Source: JAKPQD01 sp029572965
Lineage (GTDB): Bacteria > Bacteroidota > Bacteroidia > Bacteroidales > DTGW01
Reading direction: 5' to 3'
DNA length: 30,838 nucleotides
Assembly: GCA_035374585.1 (NCBI GenBank)
Contig: DAOSPF010000040.1
Location: 1-30,838, forward strand
In this document: positions 16,477 to 23,293 of the stretch, piece after piece
Layout: each line of letters begins with the position of its first letter
Position numbering within the stretch: position 1 is the first letter of the stretch
Notes under the pieces: generated by a model
Database searches by the model: none
What the model saw: the letters and a program-made list of their open reading frames with translations, nothing else
Told to the model about the DNA's origin: nothing
Position numbers and translations under genes: made by a program

Positions 16477-16565
16477 AATTAATTAATTTGAAAATGTGAG
16501 AATTAGCTAATTTGAGAATATTTGTATTCAATTGCAAATTAACAAATTGGCTAATTTGCTAATTA
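16477..16565 (-). repeat. dispersed intergenic element between kdgK and eda
   Basis: On the minus strand it starts with the kdgK TAA and reads TTAGCAAA, TTAGCCAA, TTTGTTAA-like units, then a variable middle, then the block that on the plus strand reads AATTTGAAAATGTGAGAATT, just before the eda ATG. A 26-bp stretch (16482-16507) is identical to 14877-14902. The element exactly fills the intercistronic space. Confidence 0.75.
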
Positions 16566-17597
16566 TCTTACCACACGCCCAGAGCCATCGCCTTTCATCA
16601 GTTGCTCCACTTCGCTTACGGTAACCTGGTTGTAATCGCCATGAATAGTATGTTTTAAGCACGATGCTGCTACAGCAAAGTTTAAAGCCTTCTGGTCATC
16701 ATTTTTATAAGTGATAAGGCCATAAATAAGCCCACCCATAAAGGAGTCTCCGCCACCAACGCGGTCAACAATATGTGTTATCTGGTATGTAGGAGCCTCG
16801 TATAGCTTATTACCATCCCATAAAACTCCTGACCAGGAGTTGTGGTCTGCACTGACCGAACCACGGAGGGTAATAATCACTTTCTTTGCCCTTGGGAACT
16901 TCTGCATGAGCTGACGACCTACAGACTCGTAAGCAGCGCCTTCTACATGGCCTTTAGAAACATCAACCCCTTCAGGCTTAATGCCAAAGACCTTTTCAGC
17001 ATCTTCTTCGTTGCCAAGGATTACATCACAACCTTTTACAAGTTCCGGCATGATTTCAGAAGCTTTTTTGCCGTATTTCCAAAGGTTTTTGCGGTAATTC
17101 AAATCGCATGAAACAGTAATACCCTTTTTATTAGCTACCTGAATAGCCTCAAGGCATACCTTTGCAGCGCCTTCCGAAATTGCAGGCGTGATACCAGTCC
17201 AATGAAACCAGGTGGTATCGTCAAAAACTTTTTCCCAGTTGATCATTCCAGGTTCAATTTCAGCAATAGCTGAATGGGCCCTGTCATATAAAACTTTGCT
17301 TGGACGAGCTACAGCACCCGTTTCAAGAAAATAAATACCTATCCTGTCTCCTCCCCATACAATATTTTTAGTCCCAACATTATACTTTCTGAGATCCATC
17401 ACAGCGGCTTGTCCCAGGTCATTTTGAGGAAGACGGGTAACAAACTCTGCATCAAGCCCAAAATTAGCAAGTGAAACAGCTACATTGGCCTCTCCTCCGC
17501 CAAAAGAAGCAACAAACGAATTTGTCTGGGTAAAACGCTGATGTTCAGGAGTGGACAACCTCAGCATGATTTCACCAAAAGAAACAATCTTAGCCAT
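16563..17597 (-). CDS. kdgK: 2-keto-3-deoxygluconate kinase (PfkB family)
   Basis: KdgK phosphorylates KDG to KDPG with ATP in the cytosol. The 344-residue PfkB/ribokinase-type protein begins VSFGEIMLRLSTPEHQRF, has the sugar-binding start FGGGEANVAVSLANFG, and carries the C-terminal signature RVGGGDSFMGGLIYG with catalytic Asp284 and its anion-hole glycines. KDG is preferred as substrate because of the neighbours uxuA and eda. It is the first gene of the minus-strand arm, with an inferred promoter at 17621-17651 that overlaps the palindromic operator. Leader length would be under 20 bases. The sequence is intact. Confidence 0.95.
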   Translation of the reverse strand: MAKIVSFGEIMLRLSTPEHQRFTQTNSFVASFGGGEANVAVSLANFGLDAEFVTRLPQNDLGQAAVMDLRKYNVGTKNIVWGGDRIGIYFLETGAVARPSKVLYDRAHSAIAEIEPGMINWEKVFDDTTWFHWTGITPAISEGAAKVCLEAIQVANKKGITVSCDLNYRKNLWKYGKKASEIMPELVKGCDVILGNEEDAEKVFGIKPEGVDVSKGHVEGAAYESVGRQLMQKFPRAKKVIITLRGSVSADHNSWSGVLWDGNKLYEAPTYQITHIVDRVGGGDSFMGGLIYGLITYKNDDQKALNFAVAASCLKHTIHGDYNQVTVSEVEQLMKGDGSGRVVR

Positions 17598-17620
17598 AGT
17601 ATATTATAAATTATTTGATG

Positions 17621-17651
17621 CAAAGTAAAATAATTTTTCAATTTAATGCAA
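17621..17651 (-). promoter_or_regulatory. candidate promoter of the kdgK operon, -33 inside the operator
   Basis: On the minus strand TTG (17651-17649) is followed after exactly 20 bases by TTACTTTG (17628-17621), one mismatch from TAnnTTTG. The TTG is part of the palindrome at 17645-17662, so a bound repressor would cover the -33 element. Confidence 0.5.
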
Positions 17652-17662
17652 TCGATTGCATT
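17645..17662. promoter_or_regulatory. perfect 18-bp palindromic operator for the LacI-family regulator
   Basis: AATGCAATCGATTGCATT is a complete palindrome with a central CG, the usual form of LacI/GalR-family operators, in which the hinge helices enter the minor groove at the central CpG. It lies between kdgK (minus) and the regulator gene (plus) and overlaps the inferred promoter region of both. A near-copy is found inside uxaC (19127-19143). Confidence 0.85.
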
Positions 17663-17669
17663 TATTTTT

Positions 17670-17677
17670 TATTTTTG
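17670..17677 (+). promoter_or_regulatory. candidate -7 element of the regulator-uxaC transcript
   Basis: TATTTTTG fits TAnnTTTG exactly and lies 13 bases before the ATG at 17691, so the leader would be very short. Its -33 region would fall within the operator; no good TTG is seen there at 19-21 bases. Confidence 0.4.
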
Positions 17678-17690
17678 TCCTAATAAAATT

Positions 17691-18707
17691 ATGAACAGCA
17701 AAAAAATAACCATACATGACATAGCCAGGAAGCTCAACCTCACAGCTTCTACTGTGTCACGTGCACTAAACAACCATCCTAAAATAAGCGATGCCACCAA
17801 AAAACTCGTTCATAATGCTGCTAAAGAATTGAACTACCGCCCTAACACCATTGCAGCCAGTTTGCGCAGGGGTAAAGCAAAATCTATCGGGTTGGTAATA
17901 CCCCGAATCAATCGCAACTTCATATCCAACACTATTTCTGGCATTGAGAAAGTAACCAGTGAAAATGGCTACAATTTGCTGATTTGTCAAAGTGAGGAGT
18001 CTCTGGAAAAAGAAATAAACAACCTTAAAACCCTTGTCAATAACAGAGTTGACGGAATACTCATCTCAATATCATTAGAAACAAACACATCAAAACACAT
18101 AAAAACCATCATAAACGATGGCATACCCTTAGTGCAGTTTGACCGCTTTCGGAGCGATATCGAAACCAGCAAAGTGATAAATGACAATTTTCAGGGAGCT
18201 TATGATGCCGTGAAACATCTGATAGATAAAGGATGCAAAAGAATTGCACATTTTGGGGGAGCTGACATCATAAGTATTTATGCTGAAAGAATTGAAGGTT
18301 ATAAGAAATCCCTTATAGACAATGGCCTTGAGGTTGACCCAAGCCTTATCTTCAATAAAATTCTCAATAAAGAAGAGGGTTATAAAATTGCCAACAAAAT
18401 ATTTGACTCAAAAATCAAAATAGATGGCATCTTTGCAGCAAGTGATTATTCTGCATTAGGAGCAATGCTGGCTGCACGCGAACGTAATATAAAAATACCT
18501 GAGCAAATTGCTATTATAGGTTTTGCCAATGAACCTTTTACTGAATTTGTAAGCCCTTCGCTGTCTTCTCTAGACCAATTTGGTGTAGAAATGGGAATTT
18601 CAGCAGCCCGACTATTGATTGAAAAGATTGAATCAAAACAAAAAGAGGTAATCCCCAAAACGGTCATCATCAGGCCAAAACTAATTATCAGGGAATCAAG
18701 CAAATAA
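17691..18707 (+). CDS. LacI/GalR-family transcriptional regulator of the glucuronate genes
   Basis: The 338-residue product has an N-terminal helix-turn-helix (ITIHDIARKLNLTASTVSRALN, residues 7-27), a hinge helix (YRPNTIAASLRRGKAKSIG, about 49-67) and a periplasmic-binding-like effector domain (IGLVIPRINRNF, GCKRIAHFGG, DGIFAASDYSALGAM, SSLDQFGVEMG). I choose the ATG at 17691: an upstream in-frame ATG at 17646 lies within the operator and would add 15 residues unlike the family. The gene starts 29 bp after the palindrome and heads the plus-strand arm, followed 34 bp later by uxaC. This implies it represses both arms and itself, with a uronate pathway intermediate as likely inducer (inference). 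Confidence 0.93.
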   Translation: MNSKKITIHDIARKLNLTASTVSRALNNHPKISDATKKLVHNAAKELNYRPNTIAASLRRGKAKSIGLVIPRINRNFISNTISGIEKVTSENGYNLLICQSEESLEKEINNLKTLVNNRVDGILISISLETNTSKHIKTIINDGIPLVQFDRFRSDIETSKVINDNFQGAYDAVKHLIDKGCKRIAHFGGADIISIYAERIEGYKKSLIDNGLEVDPSLIFNKILNKEEGYKIANKIFDSKIKIDGIFAASDYSALGAMLAARERNIKIPEQIAIIGFANEPFTEFVSPSLSSLDQFGVEMGISAARLLIEKIESKQKEVIPKTVIIRPKLIIRESSK

Positions 18708-18741
18708 CAACTACAATGCATTTCAAAATCATTATAATACA

Positions 18742-20139
18742 ATGAAACCTTTTTTAGATGAAAATTTTCTTTTAGAAACAAAAACAGCCGAAGTGCTGTA
18801 TCACGAATATGCATCAAAGATGCCTATTATAGACTATCACAATCACTTACCTCCAGACGAAATAGCACACGACAAACAATTCGAGACGATAACCCAACTT
18901 TGGCTCGGGGGCGACCATTACAAGTGGCGAGCAATGCGCACCTTTGGTATTGAAGAAAAATACGTTACTGGCGATGCATCAGACTGGGAAAAATTTGAAA
19001 AATGGGCAGAATTAATCCCCTATACTTTAAGAAACCCGATATACCATTGGACTCACCTCGAGTTACAACGCTATTTCAACATTAGCAAACAACTCAGTCC
19101 AGCTACCGCCAAAGAAATTTATAATGAATGCAATCGATTGCTTCAAACTCCGGAATTCAGGGTGCAAAAGCTTTTGCAAAAAGCCAACGTGGAAGTACTA
19201 TGTACTACTGACGACCCCATTGATAGCCTGGAATACCACAAAGTCATTGGCAACAGCCAGAGTTTCAAGGTTTATCCTACTTGGCGCCCGGACAAAGCTA
19301 TGAATGCCGAAAACACAGTAACTTTTAATACTTACCTAAACAAATTATCTGAAGTGTCAGGGATTGAAATATCCAGCTATGCAAGATTGATTGAAGCCCT
19401 TGAAAAACGACACGATTTCTTTGCACAACATGGTTGCCGCTTATCTGACCACGGACTGGAAGAATTTTATGCCGAAGACTATACCCTGGCCGAGATAGAA
19501 ACTATTTTTGCAAAAGCCAGAAATAACAAGGCTTTAACTATTGAAGAACTGGCGAAATACAAATCAGCAATGCTCGTTGACTTTGCTGCCATGGATGCAC
19601 GTAAAGGATGGGCCCAACAATTCCACTACGGGGTACTCCGCAACAACAATTCGCGACTGTTTAAAAAAATTGGGCCTGACACAGGTTTTGATTCAATTGG
19701 CGATTTTACAGTTGGCCGCAACATGCAACGCTTCCTTAACCGACTTGACGAAAACAGCCAACTGCCCAAAACCATCCTTTACAACATTAACCCGGCAGAC
19801 AACGAACTAATTGCCACCATGATTGGCAATTTTAATGACGGTTCCATCAAGGGCAAAATGCAATTTGGCTCAGCATGGTGGTTTCTCGACCAAAAAGATG
19901 GCATGGAAAAGCAAATCAATGCATTGTCTGCTTTAGGGCTGTTGAGTTGCTTTGTTGGCATGCTTACCGACTCACGGAGCTTTGTATCTTTCCCTCGCCA
20001 CGAATATTTCAGAAGAATACTCTGCAATATTCTGGGCAATGATATTGAAAAGGGAATGTTACCAAACGACACCGCCTTTATTGGCAAGGTTGTACAAGAT
20101 ATTTGTTACAACAATGCCAAGAAATACTTTGGCTTCTGA
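18742..20139 (+). CDS. uxaC: glucuronate isomerase (uronate isomerase)
   Basis: UxaC converts D-glucuronate to D-fructuronate (and galacturonate to tagaturonate in many organisms), the entry step of the pathway. The 465 residues match the amidohydrolase-superfamily uronate isomerase family. Visible are FLLETKTAEVLYHEYA, the metal-binding IIDYHNHLPP with His33 and His35, CTTDDPIDSLEYH, TWRPDKAMN, GCRLSDHGL, QFHYGVLRNNN, and the C-terminal GMLTDSRSFVSFPRHEYFRRILC. It follows the LacI-type regulator by 34 bp and is probably cotranscribed with it. An operator-like palindrome lies inside the coding sequence near codon 130-134. Confidence 0.97.
   Translation: MKPFLDENFLLETKTAEVLYHEYASKMPIIDYHNHLPPDEIAHDKQFETITQLWLGGDHYKWRAMRTFGIEEKYVTGDASDWEKFEKWAELIPYTLRNPIYHWTHLELQRYFNISKQLSPATAKEIYNECNRLLQTPEFRVQKLLQKANVEVLCTTDDPIDSLEYHKVIGNSQSFKVYPTWRPDKAMNAENTVTFNTYLNKLSEVSGIEISSYARLIEALEKRHDFFAQHGCRLSDHGLEEFYAEDYTLAEIETIFAKARNNKALTIEELAKYKSAMLVDFAAMDARKGWAQQFHYGVLRNNNSRLFKKIGPDTGFDSIGDFTVGRNMQRFLNRLDENSQLPKTILYNINPADNELIATMIGNFNDGSIKGKMQFGSAWWFLDQKDGMEKQINALSALGLLSCFVGMLTDSRSFVSFPRHEYFRRILCNILGNDIEKGMLPNDTAFIGKVVQDICYNNAKKYFGF
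19127..19143. promoter_or_regulatory. intragenic operator-like palindrome within uxaC
   Basis: AATGCAATCGATTGCTT contains the perfect 12-bp palindrome GCAATCGATTGC (19130-19141). It matches the first 16 of 18 bases of the operator at 17645-17662, differing only in the outer A, with TT still following. It encodes an ordinary stretch of UxaC (NECNRLL). An auxiliary operator in the first structural gene is the arrangement known from lacZ O2. Confidence 0.6.
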
Positions 20140-20229
20140 AAATATATTCTGAAAACATTTGAAAACAATGCAACACCTCAATGTTGAATATTTTTCTTTT
20201 TCGAAAAGAAATTTTTGCATACAGTTCAC

Positions 20230-20256
20230 TTGTTTTTCAAAAAAAATATATCTTTG
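20230..20256 (+). promoter_or_regulatory. rpsT promoter
   Basis: TTG (20230-20232) and TATCTTTG (20249-20256) form a good Bacteroidota-type promoter with 16 bases between the elements. It lies 46 bases upstream of the rpsT ATG, in the 162-bp gap after uxaC. Confidence 0.6.
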
Positions 20257-20301
20257 CAGCCTCATTTATTAAAAAGAGATATTTTATAATATTTAAAAGA
20301 A

Positions 20302-20553
20302 ATGGCAAATCACGCATCATCTGAGAAACGTATCAGACAAACTGAAACCAGAAACCTGGAAAACAGATATTATGCTAAAACAGCACGTAATGCTGTGAAA
20401 AAGTTAAGAAATACAACTAACAAGGAAGAAGCTGCAAAGTATTTTCCTACTGTAGCATCGTTGCTTGATAAGCTTGCCAAGAAGAATGTTATTCATAACA
20501 ACAAGGCCGCTAACCTTAAGAGCAGCTTGGCAAAACATGTAAACAGTCTGTAA
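20302..20553 (+). CDS. rpsT: 30S ribosomal protein S20
   Basis: The 83-residue, Lys/Arg-rich helical protein opens with MANHASSEKRIRQTETRNLENR, the standard S20 start, and contains KTARNAVKKLR and NVIHNNKAANLKSSLAKHVN. S20 binds 16S rRNA early in assembly of the 30S subunit. It is a single-gene unit with its own promoter (20230-20256) and a strong terminator 28 bp after the stop, so it is transcriptionally separated from the uxaC arm and from the response regulator downstream. Confidence 0.97.
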   Translation: MANHASSEKRIRQTETRNLENRYYAKTARNAVKKLRNTTNKEEAAKYFPTVASLLDKLAKKNVIHNNKAANLKSSLAKHVNSL

Positions 20554-20581
20554 GCTGGTTTCTCTTAAAAAAGATAAACAA

Positions 20582-20606
20582 AAGGCCTTCATTGAAGGCC
20601 TTTTTT
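20582..20606 (+). terminator. rho-independent terminator of rpsT
   Basis: AAGGCCTTC-ATT-GAAGGCCTT is a perfect 9-bp stem with a 3-base loop, followed by TTTT. It is preceded by A residues, so it could also stop minus-strand transcripts. Confidence 0.9.
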
Positions 20607-20649
20607 GTTTTAACATAGCAATTTTTTAGTGCTTATAAGTCAAAACTTT

Positions 20650-20657
20650 TACTTTTG
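20650..20657 (+). promoter_or_regulatory. candidate -7 element for the response regulator gene
   Basis: TACTTTTG fits TAnnTTTG exactly, 23 bases before the ATG at 20680. A TTG at -33 is not clear. Confidence 0.4.
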
Positions 20658-20679
20658 TAAAGTTTATCAAACAAAATAG

Positions 20680-21321
20680 ATGGCTTCAATCAGAGTTATA
20701 TTAGCCGATGATCATGCCCTTTTTCGCAATGGGTTAAAATTACTATTGTCTGGGCAGTCAAATATCGAAGTCGTTGGTGAAGCCTCAGATGGCATTGAGC
20801 TACTTAAGGTTATAGAAGAAATAAGAGCCGATGTAGTGCTTTTAGACATCGAAATGCCAATGATGAACGGCATTGATGCTGCTTATAAAGCGTTGCAGAT
20901 AGACCCACAGCTGAAAATTATCTCCCTTTCGATGTACAGCGAAGAAGAGTATTACTACAAAATGATAGAAGCAGGAGTAAAAGGGTTTATCCTTAAAAAT
21001 TCCGATATTAGTGAAGTTGTAGAAGCTATCGAAACGGTTTACAAGGGAAATACATACTTTTCCTCTGATGTACTTTACAATGTTGTGAAAAACATTAAAA
21101 CCGTTGGCTTGAAAGCGGAAAAAGCTGCCAATATCTCTGACCGCGAATCAGAAGTGTTGGAACAAATTTGCAAAGGCCTTTCAAACCAGGAAATAGCCGA
21201 CAACCTGTTTATCAGTCGCCGAACAGTAGAAAAACACCGGGCCAGCTTGTTACTCAAAACAAACACTAAAAACACGGCTCAACTCATTATGTATGCCATT
21301 GAAAATAAACTACTTGAATAA
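20680..21321 (+). CDS. NarL/FixJ-type two-component response regulator
   Basis: The 213-residue protein has an N-terminal receiver domain (IRVILADDHALFRNGL with acidic pair Asp10/Asp11, phospho-acceptor Asp56 in VVLLDIEMPMMNG, conserved Lys in GFILKNSD). A LuxR-type helix-turn-helix follows (SDRESEVLEQICKGLSNQEIADNLFISRRTVEKHRASLL). Such proteins activate or repress genes after phosphorylation by a histidine kinase. No kinase gene is adjacent, so its partner is elsewhere. lysA begins 15 bp downstream, so the two are probably cotranscribed; whether the regulator controls lysA is unknown. Confidence 0.94.
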   Translation: MASIRVILADDHALFRNGLKLLLSGQSNIEVVGEASDGIELLKVIEEIRADVVLLDIEMPMMNGIDAAYKALQIDPQLKIISLSMYSEEEYYYKMIEAGVKGFILKNSDISEVVEAIETVYKGNTYFSSDVLYNVVKNIKTVGLKAEKAANISDRESEVLEQICKGLSNQEIADNLFISRRTVEKHRASLLLKTNTKNTAQLIMYAIENKLLE

Positions 21322-21336
21322 TAAATTGTTACAATA

Positions 21337-22596
21337 ATGAATACAAAGAAACTACCATTCTCGCTGGAAGAAATCAAAGAAATTATTAAAACACACCCTA
21401 CCCCTTTTCATATTTACGATGAAGCCGCTATGCGTGAAAATGCCAGAAAATTGAAAGCTGCATTTACCTGGAATAAGGGGTTTAAAGAATATTTTGCAGT
21501 AAAAGCCGCGCCAAATCCCGTTCTTATGAAAATATTCAAAGAAGAAGGTTTTGGTGCAGACTGTAGCTCATTGCCCGAATTGGTATTGGCTGAAAAAGTT
21601 GGTATCAAAGGCGAAGATATCATGTTCAGCTCAAATAACACCCCTGCCAAAGAATTTGTAAAAGCCAGAGAACTTAATGCTTTTATAAACCTTGATGACA
21701 TCCGTCATTTGCCATTTCTGGCAAAACATGCCGGCATTCCCGAAACAATCAGCTTCAGGTATAACCCTGGTTCATTAAAAGAAGGGAACCTTATCATAGG
21801 TCATCCGGAAGAAGCCAAATACGGGCTTACCCGCGAACAACTTTTTGAAGCCTACAAACAGGCTAAAGAAATGGGTATCAAACGTTTCGGATTGCACACC
21901 ATGGTTGCCTCTAATGAACTTGACCCTGCATATTTTCCCGAAACAGCGAATATCTTATTTGCTTTAGTAAAAGAAATCACAGAAAAAATAGGTATTACCA
22001 TTGAATTTGTCAATCTTGGCGGCGGCATTGGTATTCCATATCGACCCGAGCAAAAAGCTATTGAATGGAAAGCCTTTGGAGATGCTATTAAAGCTGAATA
22101 TGACAAAATCATTATTGGCAACGGCTTGCCAGAATTGAAGATATTCCTCGAATCTGGCCGAGCTATCACAGGGCCTTACGGATACCTCGTTACCACAGTC
22201 CAACACCTGAAATATACTTATAAAAATTATGTTGGACTTGATGCAAGTATGCAAAACCTTATGCGTCCTGCTCTTTATGGGGCATACCACCATATTACCG
22301 TGATGGGTAAAGAAAACCAACCTCATACTGTAAAATATGATGTAACCGGCTCGCTCTGCGAAAACAATGACAAGTTTGCCATTGACCGTATGCTGCCTGA
22401 GATTGAAGAAGGCGACATCGTGGTTATCCACGATACAGGTGCTCACGGCCATGCTATGGGATTCAATTACAATGCAAAACTGCGCTCAGCAGAGCTGCTG
22501 CTAAGGCCTGACCGCTCTGTAATGCAGATACGCAGGGCAGAAACTATGGACGACTACTTTGCAACACTCGATTTTAAATTGATTGACAAAGTTTAA
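21337..22596 (+). CDS. lysA: diaminopimelate decarboxylase
   Basis: This PLP enzyme decarboxylates meso-diaminopimelate to L-lysine, the last step of lysine synthesis. The 419 residues form a fold-type III decarboxylase: PTPFHIYDE at the start, the PLP lysine in EYFAVKAAPNP (Lys56), GADCSSLPEL, the phosphate-binding loop NLGGGIGIPY, ESGRAITGPYG, and the SLCENNDKFA motif whose Cys acts across the dimer. The conserved end DTGAHGHAMGFNYNAKLRSAELLL fits the family. The related ornithine/arginine or carboxynorspermidine decarboxylases are less likely given these motifs. It lies 15 bp after the response regulator. Confidence 0.9.
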   Translation: MNTKKLPFSLEEIKEIIKTHPTPFHIYDEAAMRENARKLKAAFTWNKGFKEYFAVKAAPNPVLMKIFKEEGFGADCSSLPELVLAEKVGIKGEDIMFSSNNTPAKEFVKARELNAFINLDDIRHLPFLAKHAGIPETISFRYNPGSLKEGNLIIGHPEEAKYGLTREQLFEAYKQAKEMGIKRFGLHTMVASNELDPAYFPETANILFALVKEITEKIGITIEFVNLGGGIGIPYRPEQKAIEWKAFGDAIKAEYDKIIIGNGLPELKIFLESGRAITGPYGYLVTTVQHLKYTYKNYVGLDASMQNLMRPALYGAYHHITVMGKENQPHTVKYDVTGSLCENNDKFAIDRMLPEIEEGDIVVIHDTGAHGHAMGFNYNAKLRSAELLLRPDRSVMQIRRAETMDDYFATLDFKLIDKV

Positions 22597-22611
22597 AGTT
22601 TACCACCCCTA

Positions 22612-22632
22612 CCCCTCCTTTAAAAGGAGGGG
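22612..22632. repeat. CCCCTCC/GGAGGGG palindrome (REP-like)
   Basis: CCCCTCC and GGAGGGG are separated by TTTAAAA, and the whole is nearly a perfect inverted repeat. It lies 16 bp after lysA and lacks a following T-run. Palindromes of this type are, from general memory, frequent between genes in Bacteroidota genomes. It may protect or end the lysA transcript. Confidence 0.5.
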
Positions 22633-22694
22633 AAATACAATTTCTTTTGAGCTAAGGAATAAAATGAAAAAAAATTTGATTGAATAGAAAAATA

Positions 22695-23240
22695 ATGCCC
22701 AACCTCCAACAACTACTTTCCGAAGCCCGCTCCCGTTTTGCCATTGACGAAGTAGTTCGTTTTGTTGCTATTACCGAAGGCCAAATACCGCTACTTATTG
22801 ACTTGATGCTTGACCCAAAAGCAGAAGTAAACAAAAAGGCTGCATGGGCTTTTTCACATCTTTCTGATGCCGACCCTGCTTATTACAAGCAATATACTGA
22901 ACGTATTGTTTCAGCGCTCAGCAAGTGTAATACTTCTGTAGAAAGGAACCTGCTACGATACCTGGCTATCATAGATATAGCTGAGGAACAACAAGGGTTT
23001 CTGACTGAGCATTGTTACAAACGCCTTCTTAACCCGCTTACCCCTTCTGCTAACAGGGTTCATGCCTTACAAATACTCTGTAATATGGCCATCTTATACC
23101 CCGAATTGCAGGAAGAACTTTGCATTACTATTGAGAGCCTGATGAGCACAGAAAATTCCGGATCTATTCAGGCACACGGAAAGATGGTAATTAATCAGTT
23201 GAAAGGAAAAGAGAAAAGAAAACTAACTACAATGCCTTAA
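22695..23240 (+). CDS. HEAT/ARM-repeat-like protein, unknown function
   Basis: From the ATG at 22695 the product has 181 residues (an in-frame TTG at 22680 would add five). It is all-helical by appearance, without signal peptide or membrane segment. Paired amphipathic helices recur about every 35-40 residues: LLIDLMLDPKAEVNKKAAWAFSHLSD, RIVSALSKCNTSVERNLLRYLAII, CYKRLLNPLTPSANRVHALQILCNMA, and a last helix pair. This resembles HEAT/ARM adaptor repeats, which serve as protein-binding scaffolds. There is no catalytic motif. It follows lysA after about 100 bp containing the GC-rich palindrome and is convergent with pepD. Confidence 0.7.
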   Translation: MPNLQQLLSEARSRFAIDEVVRFVAITEGQIPLLIDLMLDPKAEVNKKAAWAFSHLSDADPAYYKQYTERIVSALSKCNTSVERNLLRYLAIIDIAEEQQGFLTEHCYKRLLNPLTPSANRVHALQILCNMAILYPELQEELCITIESLMSTENSGSIQAHGKMVINQLKGKEKRKLTTMP

Positions 23241-23252
23241 GTACACTCAAAA

Positions 23253-23292
23253 CTTCAACATTAACTGTTTTTTTGAAAACATCACGTTGAAG
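23253..23292. terminator. weak nested inverted repeat between convergent genes
   Basis: CTTCAAC (23253-23259) pairs with GTTGAAG (23286-23292), and inside TGTTTT pairs with GAAAACA. It fills the 53-bp gap between the HEAT-like gene and pepD, where a shared terminator would be expected, but there is no classical GC stem with T-run. Tentative. Confidence 0.3.
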
Positions 23293-23293
23293 C

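Noticed and set aside
17646..17690. Upstream ATG start for the LacI-type regulator
   Set aside because: The ATG is part of the palindromic operator, and the added 15 residues (hydrophobic, aromatic) do not fit the family N-terminus; the ATG at 17691 does.
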